From NCBI RefSeq assembly GCF_002860285.1, contig NZ_PGVF01000029.1, positions 1 to 64,000 of the forward strand: a DNA stretch of 64,000 nucleotides, given 5' to 3'. Position 1 is the stretch's first letter. Each line of letters starts with the position of its first letter. A program made the translations under genes and the position numbers. The stretch is from Bacillus sp. M6-12. GTDB taxonomy: Bacteria > Bacillota > Bacilli > Bacillales > DSM-1321. Of the stretch, positions 45,987 through 54,373 are shown one piece after another. Below the pieces are notes generated by a model. The model was not told the DNA's origin, searched no databases, and saw only the letters and a list, made by a program, of their open reading frames with translations.

Positions 45987-47354
45987 TTATTCTTTTCGAT
46001 AAGAAGTCCTTTCAAATGGGCGTACAAAGGTCTCTCCTTCACGTAATACGTAGTGATAAGACTTCGCCAACGCTATTGCTTCATCACTGGCTTTAGCTCC
46101 TGCTGGAAGCCTTCTGACGAACGGATGAATTGTTACTTTTCCTTCTTTATAATTTCTCTTATCAAATAGTCGGAGTTGCTTCTCCTTATTTTTACTCTGT
46201 TCAGATTCATCTTTTTCCTCATATAAAAACTCAACAGAAGGAAGGGGCTTTGTAGAAAGTACAGGAACTTCTTGCTTTAAATAGAGTCTTCTTTCTATCT
46301 CCATTCCTTTTATCTTTTCATCTATATCAGTGGTTAGATAGCAATAACTTTCTAAAATGACATTTTCCATTGCCCGATGATAGATACCACCAAAATCAGT
46401 AGAGTCCCAGGGAGAGTAAAATAACTCCAATTTATTATCATAAAACCCACAAAATTCTTTTCCATTTGTGGCTGTTACTTTGTAGAGTAGAACAATACGG
46501 TTTTCAGTAAACACTTCCTGAAAATAAATTTCCTTAATGTCTTTGAAATTATCATATCGTGCAAGTAATCCCTTTTTCGGGATAAAGTATCTCTTTTCCT
46601 GTAATAAAGTTTTGTATTTATCTGTGTTCACTTTCCTTTTTGGTAACTCAATTCCTTCAGCAACCATATATTGCTCTTTCGGATTAATTTGAATAGTGTG
46701 TTCGTTAATAAAGTACGCCATGACCAGTGTCATATTTGTAATTAATTGGTCATTGGAATGATAGCGTTGAAAGTCAAACTCTGAACGAATGTTATATCCA
46801 ATCTTTTGATATTTCTTATATAGATTTTCTTTTGTGAAATTCTTTTTGTTATTAAGATAGGCGTTCATAATAATTACATCTAAATTAGGAAAAGTTTCTT
46901 GTCTCAACAACAATCTACCGCTTGTATCCAACCCATATGCAATCTTAGGGTGAGGAACAAAGTAATTCATTTGCTGAAAGAGAATGTTGTAATAGCAATT
47001 TAAGGCATCACCATAGGAAAAATCCTTTTCTCTTTCTAATCGCTTCATTGAAAGGGTAGAGAAGACAAAATAACAAAAGGAATAAAACTCTTTATAGAGC
47101 TTATTTTTCTTAATATAAGAAGCGGTGTCCTGATAAAACATATGTAAATTCTTTTTAAATTCTTCGGGGTCTTCAAAAGCTCCTACTAACTGCAATTCAT
47201 AGCGTTTAATTAATTCTTTCGCAACAGGGTCTTCGGTGTACATAAAAATATCGGACATCATAGAGGTCAATTCTAATCCCTTAATTAAATCCAATATCAT
47301 CATAGCAGTACCTTCAGTTCGCTTTTTCTTAATTTGATTCTCATTTAAAACCAT
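45987..47354 (-). CDS. Unknown protein, 455 aa
   Basis: ATG after GAGGGA. Soluble, rich in Lys, Tyr and Phe, no signal or membrane span, no catalytic motif recognised. The end is basic (KVTIHPFVRRLPAGAKASDEA), and ends RPFERTSYRKE. A Tn/IS origin is not suggested. Large enough to be an enzyme of unknown class. Confidence 0.62.
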   Translation of the reverse strand: MVLNENQIKKKRTEGTAMMILDLIKGLELTSMMSDIFMYTEDPVAKELIKRYELQLVGAFEDPEEFKKNLHMFYQDTASYIKKNKLYKEFYSFCYFVFSTLSMKRLEREKDFSYGDALNCYYNILFQQMNYFVPHPKIAYGLDTSGRLLLRQETFPNLDVIIMNAYLNNKKNFTKENLYKKYQKIGYNIRSEFDFQRYHSNDQLITNMTLVMAYFINEHTIQINPKEQYMVAEGIELPKRKVNTDKYKTLLQEKRYFIPKKGLLARYDNFKDIKEIYFQEVFTENRIVLLYKVTATNGKEFCGFYDNKLELFYSPWDSTDFGGIYHRAMENVILESYCYLTTDIDEKIKGMEIERRLYLKQEVPVLSTKPLPSVEFLYEEKDESEQSKNKEKQLRLFDKRNYKEGKVTIHPFVRRLPAGAKASDEAIALAKSYHYVLREGETFVRPFERTSYRKE

Positions 47355-47565
47355 TTGTATTTCCCTCTTTTCTTTCTATGTAAAAAATACTTTACGATAA
47401 TCTCTATTGAGTATAGTGTATAGTGTAACAATTCACACAAAAGAAAGTCAATTTTTTAAAGATGCGTTTTAAAAATAGTAAAAAATAATTTACAATATCA
47501 TTATTTTGAGATATAATAGGTATATAAAAACACAAAATATATCCTGACTATGAAGGAGCATAAGC

Positions 47566-47760
47566 GTGAAAAAGAAATTTCTTTGCTTGAAAGATTGGCA
47601 ATTGAACGGTGTCGTTTGCTTTTATAAAGGAAAAGAATATGAAGGAAAGTTTATGCGAAATCACATTCGAGAAGGTATTCATTCTGCCAAACTAAAAGGC
47701 GAAAACGGAATAAAAGTTGACTTCCATAGTGGTAGCGACTATTTCCGTATTGAAGAATAA
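47566..47760 (+). CDS. Small basic protein, 64 aa
   Basis: GTG start after GAAGGAGC. A short beta-rich protein (KKKFLCLKDWQLNGVVCFYK...DYFRIEE pattern) that could be a small SH3-like fold. It lies 25 nt before the RlaP-like gene and is probably in the same operon. No family recognised. Confidence 0.55.
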   Translation: MKKKFLCLKDWQLNGVVCFYKGKEYEGKFMRNHIREGIHSAKLKGENGIKVDFHSGSDYFRIEE

Positions 47761-47785
47761 AAATAAAGAGAGAAAAGGTGAGAAT

Positions 47786-48592
47786 ATGAAAGAAACATAT
47801 GAAGGCTCAAAATTAGAAGAGCAATTGAATCAACTGAAAGAGGATAAATCTTCTGCAACACCTTGGTTGGAAGAACGTACTATCCTTCTTGCTCCAACAG
47901 GAAGTTATGCGTATGGGACAAATACACCAACTTCTGATAAGGACTATAAAGGCGTTTGCATCCCACCAATTGAGTATTACTTGGGTATGGAAGCCTTTAA
48001 CGAGTACAATACGGCTGGTGGTAAAAACTTTAAAAACACAAAAGATGACATTGACATCAATATCATTCATATCAATAAGTTTGTGAAGGATGCCATGCAG
48101 GGTGTACCTAACAATATTGAAATCCTGAATGTAAGAGCAGAGGATTACATCAAAGTTACAGAACTTGGACAAATCTTAATTGATAATCGTCATTTATTCT
48201 TGTCAAAAGCGATTTATCGAAAGTTTAGAGGATACGCTAATTCTCAAAAACAAAAGATGATTATTAAAAAATCAAATGGTACTGGAAGACAAGATTTGAT
48301 TGAGGAGTTTGGATACGATACGAAATTTTTTATGCACACTGTACGTCTTCAAACATCTGCTATTGAAATTTTGAATACAGGAACTTATTCAACCTACAGA
48401 CCAAATCGTGAGTTTTTATTAGATTGTAGACTTGGAAAATATACATTAGACCAAGCATTGAAAATTGTAGATGATTTGGATAGACAGTTAGAAGAAGCAT
48501 ATGAAAAATGCACAATTCTTCCTGCTACACCTGATTACGACAAGATTAATCAAATGCTTATCGACATCAATAAAACAGCCTTATACCTATAA
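47786..48592 (+). CDS. rlaP: RlaP-type nucleotidyltransferase (RNA repair pathway family)
   Basis: 268 aa. LLAPTGSYAYGTNTPTSDKDYKG (Gly39-Ser40, Asp51, Asp53) and DDIDINIIHINKF (Asp90) are the GS and DxD...D motifs of the polymerase-beta nucleotidyltransferase fold in the PF10127 RlaP arrangement, including the FRGYANSQKQK and LRL-type helical continuation. Some members sit in bacterial RNA-repair operons with RNA ligases. The start at 47786 follows AAAAGGTGAG; the longer reading from 47717 lies inside the previous gene. The window also encodes Pnkp but no obvious RNA ligase. Substrate unknown. Confidence 0.85.
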   Translation: MKETYEGSKLEEQLNQLKEDKSSATPWLEERTILLAPTGSYAYGTNTPTSDKDYKGVCIPPIEYYLGMEAFNEYNTAGGKNFKNTKDDIDINIIHINKFVKDAMQGVPNNIEILNVRAEDYIKVTELGQILIDNRHLFLSKAIYRKFRGYANSQKQKMIIKKSNGTGRQDLIEEFGYDTKFFMHTVRLQTSAIEILNTGTYSTYRPNREFLLDCRLGKYTLDQALKIVDDLDRQLEEAYEKCTILPATPDYDKINQMLIDINKTALYL

Positions 48593-48644
48593 TACAAGCA
48601 AAGGGAGGGAGAAATCCCTTCCTTTTTGATAAGGAGGAATTTCA

Positions 48645-48893
48645 ATGGCATTTGAAAGACCATTACTAAACGGATTAACGATGTATTTTAACGGAAAGCC
48701 GAGTGTGGACAGAGTACAACAATGGATTCTGTTAGCAAGACTGAAACAAGAAGTGACAAAAAGCGAAGACAAAGAATTTGAATGTCCGATTTGTAAAAAA
48801 ATCTTATATTCTTGTGATTGCGAAAAGGATTTAGCCAATAATATTTTGCACGACATTCTCAAACATGAAATAGAGAAAGTAGAAATCAGTTAA
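48645..48893 (+). CDS. Small Cys-rich putative zinc protein
   Basis: 82 aa, ATG after AAGGAGGA. A CPICKKILYSCDC segment (about residues 46-58) provides four Cys for one zinc site. Follows the RlaP gene by about 50 nt and precedes a nuclease-like gene by 18 nt, so it is probably co-transcribed with them. Confidence 0.62.
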   Translation: MAFERPLLNGLTMYFNGKPSVDRVQQWILLARLKQEVTKSEDKEFECPICKKILYSCDCEKDLANNILHDILKHEIEKVEIS

Positions 48894-48911
48894 GAAAGAA
48901 GGAGAACAGCT

Positions 48912-49562
48912 TTGAAAGAATCAGATTTATTCCTGCCTGTTAAAAAGTTTTTGTTAGAGAGTGGTTATTCTAACGTATATGGGGAAGTAGGTAAGTGTGA
49001 TGTATTAGGAGTCAATGGTGAGTGCAATATTATTGTTGAGTTAAAAACAACATTAAGTTTTAAATTAATTGACCAAGCGATTGAACGATTAAAACAAGGT
49101 CATTATGTGTATATTGCCATTCCTAAACGGAAACAATCTATTCCGAAATGCGTGAAGGAAATCCTTACTTATCATAAAATTGGCTTAATCGAAGTAGGAA
49201 TGCGTTCTTTCAAAGTTACTATCCCTGCAAGATTTAACCGTTTAGCGAATAAGAGAAAATCCTACAAGCGTTTACGAAAAAATATTAAAGAGTATAGTGA
49301 AGGACAGATTGGTGGGGTAAAATCAGGAGAGAAGATAACCGATTACTCCATTACAATGCAAAACATTAAGGAATATATGAAGTCGAAACGGAATAAATGG
49401 GTAACAGTAGACGATATATTAGAACATTGTGAAACTCATTATAAAAAACCAAAAACAAGTGTCATGGCAACTCTGAAAGCAGAGTGGAATCAAGATTGGT
49501 GTGAGAGTAAAATAGAAAACAGAAAACGCTATTTCCGAATGAAAGAAGAAGTATTTGTTTGA
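48912..49562 (+). CDS. DUF2161-like PD-(D/E)XK protein with HTH-like C-terminus
   Basis: 216 aa, TTG start after GAAGGAG. Residues 1-75: SDL, LPVKKFL, GEVGKCDVLGV (Glu25, Asp30) and IIVELKTTLS (Glu43-x-Lys45), followed by QAIERLKQGHYVYIAIP, match the DUF2161 family with the nuclease core D...ExK intact. A basic middle (KRKSYKRLRKN) and winged-helix-like end (WVTVDDILEHCE, SVMATLKAEW) could bind DNA. It could be a solitary nuclease or defence component. Close to the RlaP and zinc-protein genes. Confidence 0.75.
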   Translation: MKESDLFLPVKKFLLESGYSNVYGEVGKCDVLGVNGECNIIVELKTTLSFKLIDQAIERLKQGHYVYIAIPKRKQSIPKCVKEILTYHKIGLIEVGMRSFKVTIPARFNRLANKRKSYKRLRKNIKEYSEGQIGGVKSGEKITDYSITMQNIKEYMKSKRNKWVTVDDILEHCETHYKKPKTSVMATLKAEWNQDWCESKIENRKRYFRMKEEVFV

Positions 49563-49603
49563 TAACAGGAAATGCAAAATAAACGAGAAAGAGGGGTAAT
49601 TGA

Positions 49604-50332
49604 ATGTCTAAATTGGAACAATTAAAAATAGAGGTGCAAGGAAAGTCTTTAGAGGAGATAATTGATTATCGAGATACTTTTGACCCCAATTCAGAAGAAT
49701 GGGAAGCCTTAAATCATATTAAAGCCGACTGGTTGGAAGAAAAGAAGCCAAGTACGAAAGAAAACATTATTTATTTTGATGAAACCTCTATGGTCGATAT
49801 TCCAGAAGGATTTTCTACAATTGAAAGTCTTCCGAAGATACCATTTAAGATTGGTAGACGAAGCATATTGGAATATAACCCTGAACAAAGACATCCTATC
49901 CCTTACTGTATTGTTCGTCATAAAAAAAGATATTTCTTTATTTTAAGAGAAAGCGGAAGCGGAGAAATTCGCCTGATTGGAAAGAAAGGATTATTAGGTG
50001 GTCATGTAGCAGAAGAAGATGTGATTGCCTTAAGTTTAAATAAAAGTATTCTGAATGGACTAAAACGTGAATTGCAAGAAGAGGCAGGGATTACTGCAGA
50101 AATCGTACAGAACATTCATGTCAAAGGATTGATTAAATCCAATGAAGGAGTAGATAGTGACCATTTAGGAGTTATCTATGAAATAGTATTAGACACTGAT
50201 GAAATTAAAGCAGAAGAAGAAGGAGCATTAACTGGTATCTGGATTCATGAGAGGGAACTTCCAGAGCATTATGATAGCTTTGAATCCTGGTCAAAAATTG
50301 TTTACGACCATTTATTAAAGAAAGCAGAGTAG
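49604..50332 (+). CDS. Nudix hydrolase-like protein
   Basis: 242 aa, ATG after AAAGAGGGG. LLGGHVAEED (131-139) and GLKRELQEEAGI (152-163) form a Nudix box with an unusually long insert between the Gly and the REUxEE helix. The N-terminal 90 residues are unassigned. Some such proteins clear modified nucleotides; the substrate here is unknown. Confidence 0.78.
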   Translation: MSKLEQLKIEVQGKSLEEIIDYRDTFDPNSEEWEALNHIKADWLEEKKPSTKENIIYFDETSMVDIPEGFSTIESLPKIPFKIGRRSILEYNPEQRHPIPYCIVRHKKRYFFILRESGSGEIRLIGKKGLLGGHVAEEDVIALSLNKSILNGLKRELQEEAGITAEIVQNIHVKGLIKSNEGVDSDHLGVIYEIVLDTDEIKAEEEGALTGIWIHERELPEHYDSFESWSKIVYDHLLKKAE

Positions 50333-50354
50333 AGTGATTCTACTCTCTTTTTTT
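50327..50354 (+). terminator. Terminator after Nudix gene
   Basis: AGAGTAGA pairs TCTACTCT with a short loop, then seven T; overlaps the stop codon. Confidence 0.9.
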
Positions 50355-50470
50355 ATGTATATTTTATTTCATGAAAGCGGTATCAGTACGACAATACAAA
50401 CGCATAAAGCGATATACTTTGTTAAATTTTACATATAATTCATGAGATACAAATGAAAGAGGTGAGTAAT

Positions 50471-50785
50471 TTGAAAAAAATGAGTAAAAACGCAATGATT
50501 ATGACTATGGCTTTATCTATGGGTACTGCAGTAGTTGCTCCTGTTATCGCTAATACAGTTCAAGCAGATGCAATGGGTGTAGGTGTGTTTGGTGAAAAAG
50601 GGAAAGTAAAGAACACACATGCTTATTACCTTAAATCAAAGTCTGGTAATTTCAACCACGCTGGATATATGTCTAAAGGTTCTATCTACACTGTTGGAAA
50701 ATCCTATGAAAAAGGATACTACAAAGTGTATTACAAAGGTAAAACTGTTTACGTTAAATCTGGCGATGTGTTAAAAGATATTTAA
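50471..50785 (+). CDS. Small secreted protein with SH3-like repeat
   Basis: 104 aa. TTG at 50471 follows AAAGAGGTGAG; an ATG at 50453 lies before that site and is unlikely. Signal peptide about residues 1-34 (AMIMTMALSMGTAVVAPVIA, then QADA). The mature part (KNTHAYYLKSKSGNF, YMSKGSIYTVGKSYEKGYYKVYYKGKTVYVKSGDV) is a bacterial SH3-like module of the type that binds the cell wall. Confidence 0.72.
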   Translation: MKKMSKNAMIMTMALSMGTAVVAPVIANTVQADAMGVGVFGEKGKVKNTHAYYLKSKSGNFNHAGYMSKGSIYTVGKSYEKGYYKVYYKGKTVYVKSGDVLKDI

Positions 50786-50796
50786 ACCAATAAAAA

Positions 50797-50828
50797 AGAA
50801 CCTGTGAATTTATCACAGGTCTTTTTTT
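50797..50828 (+). terminator. Bidirectional terminator
   Basis: AGAACCTGTGA pairs TCACAGGTCT, T on one side and A on the other, between convergent genes. Confidence 0.93.
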
Positions 50829-50834
50829 ATCTTC

Positions 50835-52019
50835 TTACATAAATAATCCTACAATTGTTGCAGAAAGAGCAGAAGACATCGTTGCAACTAATAACATTTT
50901 TAGTCCAAAGCTGGATACTTCTTTTGCCTTTTCTCCATTTATTGCTTGAATTGAACCTGATATAATCCCAATCGAACCAAAGGCCGCAAAACTAATTAAG
51001 AACGTAGAAATAATTCCAACAGTTCTATCAGAAAGGGTTTCGATTAATGGTTGAAATTGCATGATTGCCACAAATTCATTGGCTACCAATTTTGTACCCA
51101 TAATTGAACCAGCAGTAACCATTTCACTTGCAGGAACACCCATTAAAAAGGCAATTGGGGCAAATACATAACCCATAATAGTGTTTAAATCAAAACCTAA
51201 TAGACCGTTTAAAACTCCATTAATAAGAGCTAAAAGACCAATATAGGCAATCAACATAGCAGATACGATTAACACTACTTTTCCACCATCAAGTGCTCCA
51301 ATTCCAATGGCATCAAAGATGTTTTTGGATTGAACAATATCTTTAATGTCAATTTCCTTTTCTTTAATGTCTTTCCCAATTGGTGCTACAATAGAAGCCA
51401 TAATCAATGCACTAAACATATTTAAAATCATTGCAACTAATACATATTTAGCTGGAAGCATGGTCATATAAGCTCCAACGATAGAAGCAGATACAGAAGC
51501 CATTGCAGATGTAGATACAATAAAAAGGCGGTTTTTATCGAGTGTATCTAACTGTGATTTAATCGCTAAAATCGACTCACTTTGCCCGAAGAAAATACTA
51601 TTGACTGCATTAAAGCTCTCGACTGTTGGTAATCCTGTTACTTTTGATAAAAGACCACCAATATATTTAATGACCAGAGGCAGAATTCGTAAATGAGTTA
51701 GGATAGAGAGAAGGGTAGAAGTAAAGACAATAATCAATAAGACATTTACGAAAAAGGGTGATTGTCCTTCGGGTATCCATCCTCCAACGACAAAGTTAAT
51801 TCCTTCCGTTCCATAACTAATGACTTTTGAGAAACCATTGGATATGACCTCAATTAGTTTAAGACCACCTTTTGTATTTAAAAGAAGCCATGTAATAATG
51901 ACCTGTAAAAGAATCATAATACCTACTGCTTTAAAATTAATTTGTTTCTTGTTGTTGGACATAAGCCAAGCAAGACCAATAAAGACTACTATACCTATTA
52001 TTCCTATCAATATGTTCAT
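50835..52019 (-). CDS. nupC: Concentrative nucleoside transporter (NupC family)
   Basis: 394 aa with about 9-10 helices; the family signature FFGQSESILAIKSQL and the DGGKVVLIVSAMLIAYIGLLAL region are clear, and length matches NupC (about 393). It would import nucleosides with H+ or Na+. An AAAGGAG site precedes the ATG. Its promoter contains the recurrent palindrome, so it shares regulation with the tRNA array and yitT-like gene. Confidence 0.93.
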   Translation of the reverse strand: MNILIGIIGIVVFIGLAWLMSNNKKQINFKAVGIMILLQVIITWLLLNTKGGLKLIEVISNGFSKVISYGTEGINFVVGGWIPEGQSPFFVNVLLIIVFTSTLLSILTHLRILPLVIKYIGGLLSKVTGLPTVESFNAVNSIFFGQSESILAIKSQLDTLDKNRLFIVSTSAMASVSASIVGAYMTMLPAKYVLVAMILNMFSALIMASIVAPIGKDIKEKEIDIKDIVQSKNIFDAIGIGALDGGKVVLIVSAMLIAYIGLLALINGVLNGLLGFDLNTIMGYVFAPIAFLMGVPASEMVTAGSIMGTKLVANEFVAIMQFQPLIETLSDRTVGIISTFLISFAAFGSIGIISGSIQAINGEKAKEVSSFGLKMLLVATMSSALSATIVGLFM

Positions 52020-52059
52020 CTAAGATGTGTCACTCCTTTTGTTTTTTTGACATAATAGT

Positions 52060-52088
52060 ATGATACTGTTTATTTAGACTATAGTCAA
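52060..52088 (-). promoter_or_regulatory. nupC promoter with TTGACTATAGTC
   Basis: Minus strand: TTGACT, 17-bp spacer beginning ATAGTC, TATCAT. TCATTGACTATAGTC spans the -35 and is almost the full palindrome. Confidence 0.65.
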
Positions 52089-52292
52089 TGACTATTAGTT
52101 CATTTATCCTATGGAAACCAAGATATTTTTCCCTCAACATCCATAAAATACCGATTAATAAAGGGGAATTTGGGTATAATCCATCTATGAGTTTTTTTAA
52201 ATCATTTCTATAAATAGTTGGAAATCTTATATAATAATAAAGCATAAGGTCAACTTATGAAAATAAGCAAATCCTTTGTTTATAAAATACGA

Positions 52293-52339
52293 AAAAAACC
52301 AATGAGCAGGAACAATTGCGTTCTTTTTCATTGGTTTTT
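52293..52339 (-). terminator. Composite terminator of CoA-transferase gene
   Basis: On the minus strand AACCAATGA pairs TCATTGGTT and encloses a second small stem (GAAC with GTTC), followed by a T run. A near copy ends the tRNA array at 53720. Confidence 0.82.
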
Positions 52340-52393
52340 CCATATACGACTTCCACTAAAGCTCTATATCAGATAAAAATATGATTTATTTCT

Positions 52394-53668
52394 TTAAAGA
52401 ATGAAGCCATTTTGTTTCGCTTCAAAACGTAACTGGTCTCTAAATTGAGGGTGAGCAATACGAATCAATTCTTTCGCACGTTCATCCAAGGATTTGTATT
52501 TCAATTCAGCTATTCCGAATTCAGTTACTACATAATCCACATCATTTTTAGAAGTGGTCACAATAGAGTTAGGAATTAATCGTGGTTGTATTCTTGAGAT
52601 TGTCCCACCTTTGGCGGTAGAAGGCATACAAATAAAACTTTTTCCGTTTTTAGCAAAACGTGAACCTGTAACAAAGTCTACTTGACCACCAGTTCCACTA
52701 TATAGCTTTCCACCTATTGTTTCAGAAGCACATTGTCCGTAAAAATCTATTTCCGTTGTAGCATTAATAGAAACGATATTATCTTCTTGTGCAATGATTC
52801 TTGGGTCATTTGTTTTATCAACCCCTAAAAGCCATATAGATTCATTTTTATGAATAAAATCATAAAGGTTTTTTGTTCCATAAGCGAACGTACCTACAAT
52901 TTTTCCTTTATAATTGTTTTTGTTAAGACCGTCAATAACTCCTAATTTACTTAATTCAACGATACCATCAGTAATCATTTCCGTATGAACCCCTAAATTT
53001 CTATGCTGTTTTAAGAAGCTCATGACTGCATTAGGAATTCCACCAATTCCGATTTGAAGGGTAGAACCGTTCTCAATATACTCAATCATATGCCCTGCCA
53101 CTTGTTTATCCAATTCAGAAATAGGAGCAGGAGTTAATTCACTTAATGGGTAATCGACTTCAATATAAGCGGTTACTTGGTTAATATGAATTTTATTTTC
53201 TCCAAATGTTTGAGGCATTTGTTTGTTTACTTCCAAAATAAAAGGGACATTCCCAATCATGCTCGATACATAGTCTGCTTGTGTTCCTAACGTAAAGTAA
53301 CCATTTTCATCTATTGGTGAGGCAACAGCCATGACCAAAGGTTTCTTTGTTGTTTGTTTTAAAACAGTAGGCATTTGATGGAAGTGACAAGGAACAAAAC
53401 GACAACCACCTTTTTGAAAGGCTTTTCGTGTAGCTGGGCTTAAAAAGTAGGAAATGTGTTCTAAATGTTCTTTGTATTTTCCATACATATAGTTACGTTC
53501 TTTTAAAGCTAATATTTGATGAACCTTTACTCCTTTTAATTGCTTAAACTCTTCTTCTAATAAATCTAAAAGAACAGTAGGTTCTCCATTACTTAAAGGG
53601 AGAATAATATCTGTTTCTTCCTGAATAAAGTTTAAAATTTCATGTTTGTTTATTTGTTTTGACTGCAT
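52394..53668 (-). CDS. Acetyl-CoA hydrolase/CoA-transferase family protein
   Basis: 424 aa, the normal length of Cat2/4-hydroxybutyrate CoA-transferase relatives. QIGIGGIPNAV (205-215) and GTGGQVDFVTGS (325-336) bind CoA; the expected catalytic Glu is Glu306 in TTEIDFYGQ. MITDGIVEL is also conserved. It would move CoA between acetyl-CoA and a short carboxylate. AAGGAGGA precedes the ATG. A metabolic gene between nupC and the tRNA array; no pathway partner is adjacent. Confidence 0.9.
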   Translation of the reverse strand: MQSKQINKHEILNFIQEETDIILPLSNGEPTVLLDLLEEEFKQLKGVKVHQILALKERNYMYGKYKEHLEHISYFLSPATRKAFQKGGCRFVPCHFHQMPTVLKQTTKKPLVMAVASPIDENGYFTLGTQADYVSSMIGNVPFILEVNKQMPQTFGENKIHINQVTAYIEVDYPLSELTPAPISELDKQVAGHMIEYIENGSTLQIGIGGIPNAVMSFLKQHRNLGVHTEMITDGIVELSKLGVIDGLNKNNYKGKIVGTFAYGTKNLYDFIHKNESIWLLGVDKTNDPRIIAQEDNIVSINATTEIDFYGQCASETIGGKLYSGTGGQVDFVTGSRFAKNGKSFICMPSTAKGGTISRIQPRLIPNSIVTTSKNDVDYVVTEFGIAELKYKSLDERAKELIRIAHPQFRDQLRFEAKQNGFIL

Positions 53669-53719
53669 AAATAGTTAATTCCTCCTTGCCTTGATAGTCT
53701 TACTTGATGTTAAAAAAGA

Positions 53720-53762
53720 CAAAAACCAATGAGTAGGAACAAAAGTTCTTTTTCATTGGTTT
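53720..53762 (-). terminator. Terminator of the tRNA array
   Basis: Minus strand AACCAATGA pairs TCATTGGTT with an inner GAAC/GTTC stem and T-rich end; 9 nt after the last tRNA. Same design as the element at 52293. Confidence 0.82.
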
Positions 53763-53770
53763 ATTATCTA

Positions 53771-53852
53771 TGTCGCCAATGGGAGTCGAACCCATACGCC
53801 TTTCGGCACTACCCCCTCAAGATAGCGTGTCTGCCTGTTCCACCATAGCGAC
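53771..53852 (-). tRNA. tRNA-Leu(GAG)
   Basis: Loop TTGAGGG, anticodon GAG for CTC/CTT. Class II variable arm (TGCCGAAAGGCG), complete acceptor, discriminator A. CCA not encoded. Last tRNA of the array. Confidence 0.92.
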
Positions 53853-53858
53853 TTAATT

Positions 53859-53932
53859 TGGAGCGGTTGAAGGGAATCGAACCCTCACTATCTGCTTGGA
53901 AGGCAGGAGTTCTACCATTAAACTACAACCGC
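53859..53932 (-). tRNA. tRNA-Gly(TCC), copy 1
   Basis: Loop CTTCCAA, anticodon TCC for GGA/GGG. CCA encoded, discriminator T. The outer pair of the anticodon stem is C-A, unlike copies 2 and 3. Confidence 0.92.
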
Positions 53933-53936
53933 ATAT

Positions 53937-54064
53937 AGAGGAATGTCGGAATCGAACCGACCTAACACCATGTACTTCCTTTGGATACGCTGTCCCATTT
54001 AGAAGCGGAGGACTCGAACCATCCTTCTCTATGTATTCACATAGCCACCCAAACTGTATTCCTC
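53937..54064 (-). ncRNA. Interrupted tRNA-like RNA (128 nt), first
   Basis: GAGGAAT at the 5' end pairs perfectly with ATTCCTC at the 3' end, and GTCGG-TTCGATT-CCGAC is a full T arm, so the frame is that of a tRNA. CTATG can pair CATGG at the anticodon-stem position, but about 67 nt lie in the loop, including a second T-loop-like GGTTCGAGTCC and a competing hairpin CTATG...CATAG. No CCA. Either a tRNA with an insertion in its anticodon loop, a degenerate fusion of two tRNAs, or a different structured RNA. No anticodon can be assigned. Confidence 0.55.
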
Positions 54065-54117
54065 ACAATAATATTATTAAATCAACAGGAGGAATCCACA
54101 TTCCTTAGACGATAATC

Positions 54118-54215
54118 GACTATCGCACTCCTGCGAGTACCAAGCCAATCTGTTCCCACAACTTAGTCTTATAAGACAATCCGCAGAGTCGAACTGCATA
54201 CTATTGGTGATTGCT
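54118..54215 (-). ncRNA. Structured region with acceptor-T minihelix
   Basis: On the minus strand GCAATC and GATTGT enclose GCAG-TTCGACT-CTGC, i.e. an acceptor-like stem plus a T arm with no D or anticodon arm. Downstream lie the palindrome GTCTTATAAGAC, a stem TCGCA/TGCGA and CGATA-GTCGAT-TATCG, another T-arm-like hairpin. No ORF or complete tRNA fits. It fills most of the gap between two interrupted tRNA-like RNAs. Confidence 0.4.
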
Positions 54216-54242
54216 CCAGTTCATTCAACAATGATGTAATTT

Positions 54243-54370
54243 TGGAGCGGTGGGAGAGAATTGAACTCTCTTTGAGCCAGGGAGCATCAGCTATGAGCCA
54301 GAAGGAGCTACCTTCTTAATGGCTTGGCATCTATGGATTCAGTGTCATTACCAGTACACTTACACACCGC
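54243..54370 (-). ncRNA. Interrupted tRNA-like RNA (128 nt), second
   Basis: Acceptor GCGGTG/CACCGC, T arm GAGAG-TTCAATT-CTCTC, a good D arm (AGTGT-ACTGGTAATG-ACACT) and encoded CCA are all present. Between D and T arms are about 70 nt instead of the usual 23-40, including a strong hairpin AGAAGG/CCTTCT. No clear anticodon arm is seen; a CTCATAG loop (CAT) has only weak flanking pairs. The mature ends look functional, so this may be a processed RNA of unknown role or a tRNA with a removable insert. Confidence 0.55.
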
Positions 54371-54373
54371 ATA

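Noticed and set aside
52030-52245. 71-codon minus-strand ORF upstream of nupC
   Set aside because: No ribosome site, and it covers the nupC promoter and the recurrent palindrome; best read as a chance ORF.
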